Program-made: the position numbers and the translations under genes
In this document: positions 49,200 to 57,927 of the stretch, one piece after another
Numbering within the stretch: position 1 is the first letter of the stretch
How the letters are laid out: the number at the start of each line of letters is the position of its first letter
The notes under the pieces: model-generated
What the model saw: the letters and a program-made list of their open reading frames with translations, nothing else
Database searches by the model: none
What the model was told of the DNA's origin: nothing
NCBI GenBank assembly: GCA_963677375.2
Contig: CAXXIF010000004.1
Coordinates: 310,001-374,000, forward strand
DNA length: 64,000 nt
Reading direction: 5' to 3'
From: Pseudaeromonas sp963677375
GTDB taxonomy: Bacteria > Pseudomonadota > Gammaproteobacteria > Enterobacterales > Aeromonadaceae

Positions 49200-51161
49200 T
49201 CAAGGGAGCACAGCGCTGACCGCCGCCTCGACTTCAGCAAATGGTAGTTGCGCCAAACGACCATGACTGGGCAGCGCTGTGAGTTTGAGCTGGCTGCTCA
49301 GGGGGGTAACTAAGCCGCACAGATGGCGAGCAACCAGGCGGGGCGTGAGTCGTCGTGGCGCACAGGCTTTCTCCAATTCCGGAAGCCAGCTCTGGATTGC
49401 CGCCATCTGCAGCCCAGATGAGGGCGTCGCGCCGGGCAGCGTGGCCGTCGCGCCACGACAGGCCGAGCAGTGCCCACATCGCTGGGGAGCCTGGGCATCG
49501 GCAAAATAGTGGGCCAGTTGCTGACTCAGGCAATCCGGAGCTTCAAACAGCTGCAGCATGCTCTGGATGCGGCGTAGCTCGCTCTGCTCCTTGTCCAGAA
49601 ACTGCTGATGCAACTGACTGGCTAAGGCGTCGCTATCCAGAGGCTGATCCAGTCGGTGATACACCTCGGTCATCTGTTTGCTTTCCAGCTCCAACCAACC
49701 CTGTTGATGCAGGTAATCCAGTGCCGTGACGGCGCGAGCCCGATCAGCGCCCAGGCGGGCCAGCTCGGCCAGATCCAGAGTGCACCAGCTCCGGGCGCGG
49801 GGGGCGGCGGCAAAGACCAGTTCCAGAAACTGCCGGCGTTCGCCGTGGAAACGGTTCAGGATCTCCTCCTGAGGCTGGACGAATTTGAAACGGAACTCGG
49901 CAAAATAGCTATAGGCAGGGGCGATCACTCCGGCCAGCTCGAGATAGACCAGCAGGGTCTTCAGGGGCAATTGGCGGATATTACTGCGCTGGCTCAGGCG
50001 CAACAGGGTCAATTCCCATTCGGCGGGGCTTTGCCGGATCTCGTCGATAACCTGCAGTATGCTCTGCCTGTCCGGGGTATCACCATAGACAAAATTCTCC
50101 AGTACCGGCACCTGCTCCCGGCTGGCGAGGACGGTACAGCGTGAGGGCAAGCCATCCCGCCCGGCGCGACCGATCTCCTGGGAGTAATTTTCGATGGATT
50201 TGGGGAGATCGTAATGAACCACACGGCGGATATTCGCCTTGTCGATGCCCATGCCGAAGGCAATGGTGGCGACGATGCAATCCTGCTGATTGCTCATAAA
50301 GTGCTGCTGAATGGACTCGCGCTGTTCGGCGGCCATGCCGGCGTGGTAGGCCTGGGCTTTGATGCCGTGCTGTTGCAATAAACCGGCAACCCGTTCAGCG
50401 GTCTGCTGCAGGGTGACATAGACGATAGTCGGGGCGGTGGCCTCGCTGGCGATGAGATCCAGTAGGGTGCTGTCTCGTTCGGCATGAGAGACGGGGAGGA
50501 CCGTCAAATCCAGATTGGCGCGATAAAAGCCGGTGGCAATCAGATCCTGCGGGGCAATGGCGAACTTGCGCTGCATATCGGCCATGACCGCCGGGGTTGC
50601 GGTGGCGGTCAGCAACAGTACCTGTGGGATCTGCAACTCCTGGCGATACCCCGGCAATTTCAGGTAATCCGGCCGGAAGTTATGGCCCCATTCCGAGATG
50701 CAGTGGGCCTCGTCGACAACCAGCAGTGACAGAGGAATACGGGCGATGAAGCGACGGAAGCGCTCATTTTTCAGGCGTTCGACGGAAATCATCAGGATTT
50801 TCAGCTCGCCCCGCTCTACCTGAGCCATCAGGGCGCGGCTTTGCGCGGCATCCAGCGTGGAGTCCAGTGCGGCGGCTGGAATCCCCTTGCTGCGTAGAAA
50901 ATCCAGCTGGTCCCGCATCAGGGCCAGCAGTGGGGAGATCACCAGCGTCAGGTGTGGCAGCTGCAGAGCCGGGAGTTGATAGCACAGCGACTTCCCCGAG
51001 CCGGTGGGGAAGATAGCGGCCACAGAACGGCCAGCCAGCACACGCTCGATAACCTCGGCCTGACCCGGCCGCAAGGAGGAGAAACCAAAATGGTGCTGAA
51101 GTACTGACAATAACATGGCAAACAAACCCGGTTCAGGCGTGGCGGACGGACAGGGTAGCAT
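49200..51161 (-). CDS. RecQ-family ATP-dependent DNA helicase
   Basis: About 653 residues from the ATG at 51161, which has GGAAAGAG upstream; an ATG at 51116 is an alternative that starts nearer the conserved region. Helicase motifs: motif 0 FGFSSLRPGQAEVI, motif I PTGSGKSLCYQLPAL, DEAHCISEWGH (motif II plus the aromatic loop), TATATP, AFGMGIDKANIRRVVHYDLPKSIENYSQEIGRAGRDG. A zinc site C-x18-C-x2-C-x2-C follows near 535-560 in shorter, divergent form. I see no typical HRDC domain; the C-terminus is a different winged-helix-like region. It may be a second RecQ besides the canonical one, so I give no symbol. Confidence 0.9.
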   Translation of the reverse strand: MLPCPSATPEPGLFAMLLSVLQHHFGFSSLRPGQAEVIERVLAGRSVAAIFPTGSGKSLCYQLPALQLPHLTLVISPLLALMRDQLDFLRSKGIPAAALDSTLDAAQSRALMAQVERGELKILMISVERLKNERFRRFIARIPLSLLVVDEAHCISEWGHNFRPDYLKLPGYRQELQIPQVLLLTATATPAVMADMQRKFAIAPQDLIATGFYRANLDLTVLPVSHAERDSTLLDLIASEATAPTIVYVTLQQTAERVAGLLQQHGIKAQAYHAGMAAEQRESIQQHFMSNQQDCIVATIAFGMGIDKANIRRVVHYDLPKSIENYSQEIGRAGRDGLPSRCTVLASREQVPVLENFVYGDTPDRQSILQVIDEIRQSPAEWELTLLRLSQRSNIRQLPLKTLLVYLELAGVIAPAYSYFAEFRFKFVQPQEEILNRFHGERRQFLELVFAAAPRARSWCTLDLAELARLGADRARAVTALDYLHQQGWLELESKQMTEVYHRLDQPLDSDALASQLHQQFLDKEQSELRRIQSMLQLFEAPDCLSQQLAHYFADAQAPQRCGHCSACRGATATLPGATPSSGLQMAAIQSWLPELEKACAPRRLTPRLVARHLCGLVTPLSSQLKLTALPSHGRLAQLPFAEVEAAVSAVLP

Positions 51162-51362
51162 GCTGGATACTCTTTCCGAGCCAGTGGAAAGGCTCTGAGC
51201 TGGATTTTGGTCATATATTCGACATTTAATCCCCCCTACGGTGAGTTTTGACAATGAATTCTGGCGATGTTCAGGTACTCTGTCATAGCTTTGCGGCATA
51301 TATCAGGGAAATATGCTGCACCATGAAACTCTCAATGACACATTTAAAGCTATGGATATGCT

Positions 51363-52625
51363 ATGAAACCATCAACCAACCCGCTCGTCCGTTTCATCAA
51401 AAACAGCTCGCTGGTCAGCCAGATCCTGGTTGGTCTGGTCCTTGGATGTTTGCTCGCCTGGCTGGCTCCTTCACAGGCCAAACTGGCCGGTTTGCTGGGT
51501 AGCCTGTTTGTCGGTGCCCTGAAGGCAGTGGCGCCAGTACTGGTCTTTATTCTGGTGACCGCGGCCATCTCGGGTCACAAGCATGGACAGAAGACCAGCA
51601 TACGCCCACTGCTGGTTCTCTATCTGTTTGGGACTTTTTGTGCCGCGCTGGTTGCCGTGATGGCCAGCTTCGCCTTCCCGTCAGAGTTGCAACTGGTGAG
51701 CAACACCCAGGAGATCACCCCTCCAGGCGGTATCGGCGACGTGCTGGGTACCTTGCTGTTCAATGTGGTGAGTAATCCGGTCAAGGCGCTGATGGATGCG
51801 AATTATATTGGCATCCTGGCCTGGGCCGTAGCTCTGGGCCTGGCCCTGCGTCATGCCAGTGACTCCAGCAAAGCCCTGATTACCGACCTCTCTCACAGTG
51901 TTTCCTGCATCGTCAAATGGGTCATTCGTTGTGCTCCGTTGGGGATCTTCGGCCTGGTGGCATCGACGCTGGCCGAAAGTGGCTTCTCGGCTCTGATGGG
52001 TTATGCCCACCTGTTGGTCGTCTTGCTCGGTTGTATGCTGTTTGTGGCCTTCGTGGTTAATCCGCTCATCGTCTACTGGAAGCTCAAGCGCAATCCTTAC
52101 CCGCTGGTACTGACCTGTCTGCGCGAAAGTGGCGTCACCGCCTTCTTCACCCGCAGCTCGGCTGCCAACATTCCGGTCAATATGGCCTTGTGTGAAAAGT
52201 TGCGTCTGCCGGAAGAAACCTATGCGGTCTCCATTCCGCTGGGTGCCACCATTAACATGGCCGGTGCGGCAATCACCATCGCCGTGTTATCGTTAGCGGC
52301 TGTGCATACACTAGGGATCGAAGTCGATCTGGCGACCGCTCTGTTATTGAGCGTGGTCTCCAGTGTGGCCGCATGCGGTGCTTCCGGTGTCGCCGGTGGC
52401 TCTTTGCTGTTGATCCCGCTGGCCTGCAGCCTGTTCGGGATCAGCAACGATGTCGCCATGCAGGTGGTCGCGGTTGGCTTCATCATAGGTGTGTTGCAAG
52501 ATTCGGCTGAAACGGCACTCAACAGCTCCACCGATGTGTTGTTTACCGCCGCGGCCTGTATGGCCGAAGAGAACGCCGCCCTCGAAACTACGACTGAGGT
52601 GGATGTCGAGCCTGTCGACGCCTGA
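51363..52625 (+). CDS. sstT: Sodium/serine-threonine symporter
   Basis: 420 residues, DAACS family, eight membrane segments and two hairpins. Takes up serine and threonine with Na+. Signature stretches: GALKAVAPVLVFILVTAAISGHK, TRSSAANIPVNMALCEKL and SIPLGATINMAGAAITIAVLSLAAVHTLG. Length close to E. coli SstT (414). Upstream, TTGACA at 51248-51253 looks like a -35, but no good -10 follows at normal distance. Confidence 0.95.
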   Translation: MKPSTNPLVRFIKNSSLVSQILVGLVLGCLLAWLAPSQAKLAGLLGSLFVGALKAVAPVLVFILVTAAISGHKHGQKTSIRPLLVLYLFGTFCAALVAVMASFAFPSELQLVSNTQEITPPGGIGDVLGTLLFNVVSNPVKALMDANYIGILAWAVALGLALRHASDSSKALITDLSHSVSCIVKWVIRCAPLGIFGLVASTLAESGFSALMGYAHLLVVLLGCMLFVAFVVNPLIVYWKLKRNPYPLVLTCLRESGVTAFFTRSSAANIPVNMALCEKLRLPEETYAVSIPLGATINMAGAAITIAVLSLAAVHTLGIEVDLATALLLSVVSSVAACGASGVAGGSLLLIPLACSLFGISNDVAMQVVAVGFIIGVLQDSAETALNSSTDVLFTAAACMAEENAALETTTEVDVEPVDA

Positions 52626-52652
52626 TCCGGACGTTAAATAGAATATGAAACA

Positions 52653-52677
52653 GGGTGCCTTGATGGCGCCCTTTTTT
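52653..52677 (+). terminator. Rho-independent terminator of sstT
   Basis: Stem GGGTGCC/GGCGCCC (52653-52659, 52665-52671) with one G-T pair, followed by TTTTTT. Confidence 0.88.
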
Positions 52678-52780
52678 GATCTTGGTAAGTTACGATCCTC
52701 GCCCTGTTTTTCATCCTGACTTCGGAACACCAGCCTGATAACCGGTTTTGATCCGAGCCACGCATAACTGGGATAACGCC

Positions 52781-52807
52781 AAAAAAAAAGACCGCACGAG
52801 GCGGTCT
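52781..52807 (-). terminator. Rho-independent terminator of satP
   Basis: On the minus strand a 7-bp stem (AGACCGC/GCGGTCT, 52789-52795 and 52801-52807) with a five-base loop precedes eight T (52781-52788). Located 24 bases after the satP stop. Confidence 0.92.
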
Positions 52808-52830
52808 TCTTCTCTTTACAGGTGAATCGG

Positions 52831-53394
52831 TTACTTGGCTTCACCGATGGGCAGCACGCTGCGGCCAAACTTTTCGTTCAGCACTTCAGCCATGGCCAGA
52901 TAAATGGCGGAGCCGCCACAAACAATCCCTTCAAAACCGGCGATAGTACCCAGGGTCGCGTTGCCCAGGAAATCACGGGCCGCCAGCAGACCGAACAGCA
53001 CGACCAGAGAGCCGAATACGAACTGCAGCGCTTTCGGGCCTTTGAGAGTGCCGAAGAACATGAACAGGGTGAAGATGCCCCACATCAGCAGGTAGCAGCC
53101 CATGCCAAACTCATCGGCGGCATCACCCAGCCCCAGTTTCGGCAGCAGGATCAAAAAGACCAGGCTGATCCAGAAGAAACCGTAAGAGGTGAAGGCGGTC
53201 AGGCCGAAGGTGTTACCCTTCTTGAACTCCAGGATACCGGCGATCACTTGTGCCAGGCCACCATAGGCCAGACCCATGGCCAGGATCATGGCACTCAGCG
53301 GCATGAAACCTGCGTTATGAATGTTGAGCAGTACTGTGGTCATGCCGAAGCCCATCAGGCCAAGTGGGCCGGGGTTGGCCAATTTTTCGTTCAC
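52831..53394 (-). CDS. satP: Acetate/succinate transporter, YaaH (SatP) family
   Basis: 187 residues with six membrane segments. The AceTr family signature NPGPLGLMGFGMTT at the N-terminus (usual form NPAPLGL) and YGFFWISLVFLILLP in the middle identify it. Moves acetate and succinate with protons. Monocistronic with its own terminator; divergent from mtfA. Confidence 0.94.
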   Translation of the reverse strand: MNEKLANPGPLGLMGFGMTTVLLNIHNAGFMPLSAMILAMGLAYGGLAQVIAGILEFKKGNTFGLTAFTSYGFFWISLVFLILLPKLGLGDAADEFGMGCYLLMWGIFTLFMFFGTLKGPKALQFVFGSLVVLFGLLAARDFLGNATLGTIAGFEGIVCGGSAIYLAMAEVLNEKFGRSVLPIGEAK

Positions 53395-53626
53395 GGTTTG
53401 TTCTCCAAAAGAGGTTGCAGGGCTGGCTGGTTCGCGTCACCCGAATTATGGTTGGAAGCGCGCGCGATTCTAGAGACAAGTTGCCATGCTGACAAGCGGT
53501 GGCCCGACTCCCGGCCATTAATTTTCTATAGTCGGGAGGGATGGTGACGATACAACAGTTGGTAATCGTGGGAATTCACGGGATGACAGCAGGCAATTTG
53601 GCGCATAAGGCAGGAACAATATCGGT

Positions 53627-54445
53627 ATGAAGGGCGTGGCATGGCGGGAATGGCTAGCGGTACTCAGAGGCAGGCGAGAACCCTGGTTGCCTCTGGCCGA
53701 GTGGTATCCGCTGCTGGCCGCTATTCCTATTCTGCAGGGGTTCTCTGCGGCCGAATCGGAGCGACTCATCGCTCTGGCCGAACGTTTTTTGCAGAGCAAA
53801 CGCATCACCTGTCTGGGGGTTCAGCCAACCCGTCGCCAGCTGGGCTGGATGGCGTTGCAGGCTTGTCTTCCCGTCTTGAATCTAGGGCTGGACTGGTATC
53901 GGAATTTTTATGAGGTGATCCTGTTGCCGGATGTCGTGGAGCGCCAGGAGCTCATCTGGCAAGGGGATCACACCGTCGGTGTGGTCACCAGCAGCCATTT
54001 GGGGGAGGCCTGGGAGCAGGGACCCGTGGTACTGGTCTGGCCTGAGGTGCTGCATGATGGGCAGTGGGATGGTTACCATCTCTTGATCCACGAATTGGCT
54101 CACAAGCTGGATATGTTGGCCGGTGGTAATGCCAACGGCATGCCTCCCGAGCGCGCAGGGGTGCCGATTGCCCGATGGCAACAGGCACTGGAGTCTGGGT
54201 ATCAACTGTTCTGTGAACAACGTGCGGCGGGAGAACCGCTCTGGTTGGATGAACAGGCAGGTGAAGGGCCGGACGAATACTTTGCCATTCTCTGCGAAGC
54301 ATTCTTCAGTCAACCCCGGTTATTGAGTAGCAAGGAGCCCCGATTATACCAACTGCTGACGCGCTGGTTTGCCCAGGACCCGGCGGCCCGTCAGCCCCGG
54401 GCCTCCTGGACGGGGGGCTCTCTTCCCCATCGGCTGGGGCCTTGA
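53627..54445 (+). CDS. mtfA: MtfA-like zinc peptidase (M90 family)
   Basis: 272 residues. The zinc motif HELAH lies at 155-159 in YHLLIHELAHKLDMLAGG. In E. coli MtfA is an aminopeptidase that binds the repressor Mlc and so raises ptsG expression. Other family blocks: VLVWPEVLHDGQWDGYHLL and DEYFAILCEAFFSQP. Length close to E. coli (265). Its stop is 30 bases from the convergent BMP gene. Confidence 0.9.
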   Translation: MKGVAWREWLAVLRGRREPWLPLAEWYPLLAAIPILQGFSAAESERLIALAERFLQSKRITCLGVQPTRRQLGWMALQACLPVLNLGLDWYRNFYEVILLPDVVERQELIWQGDHTVGVVTSSHLGEAWEQGPVVLVWPEVLHDGQWDGYHLLIHELAHKLDMLAGGNANGMPPERAGVPIARWQQALESGYQLFCEQRAAGEPLWLDEQAGEGPDEYFAILCEAFFSQPRLLSSKEPRLYQLLTRWFAQDPAARQPRASWTGGSLPHRLGP

Positions 54446-54475
54446 TCCGTCAGAGCCCGGTGTCATCTCACCCCA

Positions 54476-55552
54476 TCAACTCTTGCACAAGTTGTCGGCC
54501 GTTGTGGTGCCGGATGGCGGACAGATGGCGCCCACCTTGGGTGGGATATAGTCGCAATGGTTGGTCTGGCGATAGTCATGGATCTTCAACTTGCCGGTGA
54601 CTATGTCGATGCGCAGAGCCTCGAGCTTGTCCCGCAATCCTTGGCTAATCAGCGCCTGATTGTTGGCATCCAGTGACCAGCCCACATTATTATCCAGCAA
54701 TCCCAGTCTCAGGACTCCAGGTTTCCAGGTGCCGACTTCGGCTTCTTCCCAGGCGGTGTAAGCGGCCTGGCCCATGCGCTTGAACATGGAGGTCAGCATG
54801 GTCTTGGGATAGAGGCCATTCTGGTTGGTATCGGAGCCGATCGCGCGTAACCCCTCATCGGCGGCACTCTGGTAGACGCCAAGACCTGTGCCACGGGCGG
54901 CGGCAAAGATGATATCGACCCCTTCGTTAAATTGCTCTTTGGCCAGAAAGCTGCCCTTGACCGGATCGGCAAATGCCAGCGCCGGGGTCGAGGTGGCATA
55001 GCTCTGTTTTACGTCGATGGCCGGGTTGGCGTATTTCGCGCCTTGCTCAAAGCCACAGCCATATTGATGAATGGTGGGCAGATCCATACCGCCGACAAAC
55101 CCTATGATGCCGGTTTCCGACTCGGCGGCCGCCAGCGCTCCTACCAGAAAGGCCCCTTCCTGGACTTTGAACAGGATGGAGCGCACATTGGGTTTGTCCA
55201 ACTGTCCATCCAATAGGGTGAATTGGGTCTTGGGGAACTCATCGGCGACTATCTGCAGCATGGCGCTCTGCTCATTGCCGACCAGGACTATGGGGCTATA
55301 GCCGGATTTTGCCAGCTCGCGCAAGGTGAGCAGCCGCTCGGCATCGCTGGCCGGCCCCCGCTCGGTGACCTGAATACCAGTCTCCTTCAGGTAACGCACC
55401 ACGCCCTCTTCATACACTTCCTGATTCACCGAATGGTCATATTTATCGGCCAGACTATAGATCACGGCGGGTTTGGTGCTAGCCAGTGCCAGAGTGGGAG
55501 TCAGGCAAAAAACCAGGAGTGTCATCCAGCGGTTACGGAGCAAAACGTGCAT
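54476..55552 (-). CDS. BMP-family (Med/TmpC-like) periplasmic binding protein
   Basis: 358 residues. Signal peptide with hydrophobic TLLVFCLTPTLALA, then a bilobed binding protein with GIIGFVGGMDLP, the loop CGFEQGAKYANP, and FAAARGTGLGVYQ followed by AIGSDTNQNGLYP, all typical of the BMP family that binds purine nucleosides. No matching permease or ATPase gene is adjacent, so it is an orphan here. Two or three Cys near the C-terminus (HCDY, ICPP, NLCKS) may form a disulfide. Confidence 0.9.
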   Translation of the reverse strand: MHVLLRNRWMTLLVFCLTPTLALASTKPAVIYSLADKYDHSVNQEVYEEGVVRYLKETGIQVTERGPASDAERLLTLRELAKSGYSPIVLVGNEQSAMLQIVADEFPKTQFTLLDGQLDKPNVRSILFKVQEGAFLVGALAAAESETGIIGFVGGMDLPTIHQYGCGFEQGAKYANPAIDVKQSYATSTPALAFADPVKGSFLAKEQFNEGVDIIFAAARGTGLGVYQSAADEGLRAIGSDTNQNGLYPKTMLTSMFKRMGQAAYTAWEEAEVGTWKPGVLRLGLLDNNVGWSLDANNQALISQGLRDKLEALRIDIVTGKLKIHDYRQTNHCDYIPPKVGAICPPSGTTTADNLCKS

Positions 55553-55715
55553 CGAGAATTCCCTTATCTCTGCGGTGACTCACCAATGAGCACCAAAGGA
55601 GACGCATTTTTCCTGCTTTGATATCTGTGATCAAGCTCAAAAATCAATCTGGGGCCATGAAAGGCCTTTCAATTTCCATGCTGGGAAAAAGTAACCGTTT
55701 ACGTTGATTTTTAAA

Positions 55716-55743
55716 GAAAAAAAAGAGGAGCCATCGGCTCCTC
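55716..55743 (-). terminator. Rho-independent terminator of ldhA
   Basis: An 8-bp stem GAGGAGCC/GGCTCCTC (55725-55732, 55736-55743) with eight uninterrupted A upstream on the plus strand (T run on the minus strand), 34 bases after the ldhA stop. Confidence 0.93.
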
Positions 55744-55776
55744 CTGGTTTTTATTACTGAGTCTTCTACTGAGGCG

Positions 55777-56766
55777 TTAGTCGACTTCGTTGCCGTTTTT
55801 CTGGCCCGCTTCGAATGCCCGCACGTTATCCAGCGTGGTGGTGGAGATCGCCAGCAGCGCTTCTTTGGTCAGGAAGGCCTGATGACCGGTAAACAGCACG
55901 TTGTGGCAGGCCGAGAGTCGACGGAACACATCATCGGTGATCACCTCGTTGGAGTTGTCTTCAAAGAACAGTTCCTGCTCTTCCTCATACACATCCAGCC
56001 CCAGAGCACCGATTTTGCCCTGTTTGAGGCCTTCAATCGCAGCCGTGGAGTCCAGCAGGCCGCCGCGACTGGTATTGATGATCATGACGCCATTCTTCAT
56101 TTTGGCGAAGGCTTCGGCATTGAGCAGGTGATAGTTTTCCTTGAACAGCGGGCAGTGCAGGCTGATGACATCGGCTTCCCGGAACAGGGTATCCAGATCG
56201 ACATATTCTGCGCCTAAATCGAGCGCATCCTGATTCTGATAGGGGTCGTTAACCAGCAGGCGCATGCCGAAGCCTTTGAGGATGCGCAGGGTGGCGATGC
56301 CGATCTTGCCGGTGCCGATAACCCCGGCCGTGCGGCCATGCATATTAAAACCGACCAAGCCTTCGAGGGAGAAGTTGGCATCCCGAGTGCGTTGATAGGC
56401 TTTATGGATGCGGCGGTTGAGGGTCATCATCAGGCCCACGGCATGTTCGGCGACAGCTTCCGGTGAATAGGCCGGTACCCGCACCACTCGAATACCCAGC
56501 TCTTTGGCGGCTGGCAGATCCACGTTGTTGTAACCCGCGCAGCGCATGGCCAGCACCTTGGTGCCATTGGCCGCTAGATTTTCGAGTACCGGACGGCTGA
56601 GATCATCATTCACGAAGGCGCAGACCACGGGGTAGTTGTGAGCTAGTCGAGCCGTTTTGGAATCGAGCCGCACATCAAAATAATCGAGTTGATAGCCGAA
56701 GGCCTGATTGGCTAATTCGAAATGGTCACGGTCATAAACTTTGGCACTGAACAGGGCAATTTTCAT
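55777..56766 (-). CDS. ldhA: Fermentative D-lactate dehydrogenase
   Basis: 329 residues, same length as E. coli LdhA. NADH-dependent reduction of pyruvate to D-lactate. NAD motif GVIGTGKIG (about 150-158); catalytic residues lie in NTSRGGLLDS (Arg), DVYEEE (Glu) and the final ACHNVLFTGHQAFLT (His). Two palindromic HexR-like boxes lie 21-129 bases upstream, so glycolytic flux may control it. Confidence 0.97.
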   Translation of the reverse strand: MKIALFSAKVYDRDHFELANQAFGYQLDYFDVRLDSKTARLAHNYPVVCAFVNDDLSRPVLENLAANGTKVLAMRCAGYNNVDLPAAKELGIRVVRVPAYSPEAVAEHAVGLMMTLNRRIHKAYQRTRDANFSLEGLVGFNMHGRTAGVIGTGKIGIATLRILKGFGMRLLVNDPYQNQDALDLGAEYVDLDTLFREADVISLHCPLFKENYHLLNAEAFAKMKNGVMIINTSRGGLLDSTAAIEGLKQGKIGALGLDVYEEEQELFFEDNSNEVITDDVFRRLSACHNVLFTGHQAFLTKEALLAISTTTLDNVRAFEAGQKNGNEVD

Positions 56767-56786
56767 GAAACACCTCCAGGTGAATA

Positions 56787-56801
56787 TGTAATTAAACTAC
56801 A
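56787..56801. promoter_or_regulatory. HexR-like operator 1 upstream of ldhA
   Basis: TGTAATTAAACTACA, a 15-bp palindrome with one mismatch, 21 bases before the ldhA start. It matches the known HexR consensus TGTAATTAAATTACA at 14 of 15 positions. Confidence 0.7.
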
Positions 56802-56880
56802 TCAAAGGCCGAAATTGTCAAAGATATGTTGACTGAAAATGGATTTTTATCGCCACTTATGAGGCTCAAAGGGTTAAATG

Positions 56881-56895
56881 TGTAATTTAATTACA
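56881..56895. promoter_or_regulatory. HexR-like operator 2 upstream of ldhA
   Basis: TGTAATTTAATTACA, a perfect 15-bp palindrome around a central T, 94 bases (about nine helical turns) upstream of operator 1. It also matches the HexR consensus at 14 of 15 positions. The rest of the 349-base gap between ldhA and eutC holds only the eutC terminator. Confidence 0.7.
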
Positions 56896-57060
56896 TGATG
56901 TGCCTAATACTGACCCCAACCTCTTTTGCATGTCATTGTCGAACCCAGCGCTGGGTGAATGCACAGAAATCTAGACACAGCAACTGCAGCCAGGAGTCGT
57001 CGGGCCTGTGCCGTGATAAAGCGGCGTGATGCTGCACTACAAGCTATAGGGCATGGCGAT

Positions 57061-57083
57061 AAAAAAAGGGAGCCGAAGCTCCC
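57061..57083 (-). terminator. Rho-independent terminator of eutC
   Basis: Stem GGGAGC/GCTCCC with a CGAA tetraloop (57068-57083) followed on the minus strand by seven T (57061-57067). Ends the eutBC transcript. Confidence 0.9.
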
Positions 57084-57115
57084 AACTGCAGGTTGAACAC
57101 GTGGGTTTGGGGTAT

Positions 57116-57907
57116 TTAGATCAGGGAGGCCGGTAATGAGGTTTCATGTTCCAGCAGTTGCAGCGGTTGTTCACTCTCATCCTTGAGCTCGACGCCGGTT
57201 AGGCGTCTGATGAAGGCTTGCTCCAGCAGCCAGGCCAGCTTGTGGGCGGCTAGGGGGAAATCCAGACCCGCCGGGCGGACGTTGGAGATACAGTTGCGCT
57301 CCGAATCCATGCAACCGACGTGCGGCTGCCAGGTCAGATAGAGACCCAGGCTGTCGGGGGATGACAGGCCCGGTCGCTCGCCAATCAAAACCAGCACGGC
57401 CCGTGCCTTGAGGATCTCGCCAATCTCGTCGCCCAGGGCAACCCGGGCCTGTTCGGCCACGACCAGGGGCGCGCAACTCAGCTGCAGGCGACGCAGGTGG
57501 GGAAGTAAAGCGGCGATGAAGGGGTACGCATTCTGGTGCAGCGCGGTGGAGGAGAGACCATCACCCAGCACAATCGCCAGATCATAATCCTGCGGTGGTG
57601 CGGCTTGGAGTTGACTCCGACTCTGGCTATCCAGGCAGCGCCCCAGATCCGGCCGCCGCAAATACTCTTCGCGATTGCTGGCCGCGCTGTGCACGCTCAC
57701 CACGGTTTGGTCCAGCCCCTGCAGTGCGTCGCGCAATTGAGCAACATCCAACGGTTGATGGACGGCGTCTCGCGCCTGGGCATGGGCCAGACCAAATTGC
57801 AGCAGTGCTTCGGTAGGCAGACTAACTCCGGTCCGGCCCAACGCAATGCGGGCCGAGGTATAGCGTTTGAGATCCTGCCAGGGGTTGAGATGGATGAGTT
57901 CAGACAT
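57116..57907 (-). CDS. eutC: Ethanolamine ammonia-lyase small subunit
   Basis: 263 residues. With EutB it forms the adenosylcobalamin-dependent lyase that splits ethanolamine into acetaldehyde and ammonia. The B12-binding part is seen in LAIVLGDGLSSTALHQ, VLIGERPGLSSPDSLGLYLTW and ERNCISNVRPAGLD. The N-terminus TSARIALGRTGVSLPTEALLQFGLAHAQARDAVH is typical. It is shorter than the E. coli protein (295) because the N-terminal extension is missing, as in many species. 20 bases after eutB. Confidence 0.95.
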   Translation of the reverse strand: MSELIHLNPWQDLKRYTSARIALGRTGVSLPTEALLQFGLAHAQARDAVHQPLDVAQLRDALQGLDQTVVSVHSAASNREEYLRRPDLGRCLDSQSRSQLQAAPPQDYDLAIVLGDGLSSTALHQNAYPFIAALLPHLRRLQLSCAPLVVAEQARVALGDEIGEILKARAVLVLIGERPGLSSPDSLGLYLTWQPHVGCMDSERNCISNVRPAGLDFPLAAHKLAWLLEQAFIRRLTGVELKDESEQPLQLLEHETSLPASLI

Positions 57908-57927
57908 GGGCGATTCTCCAGCAGGCT

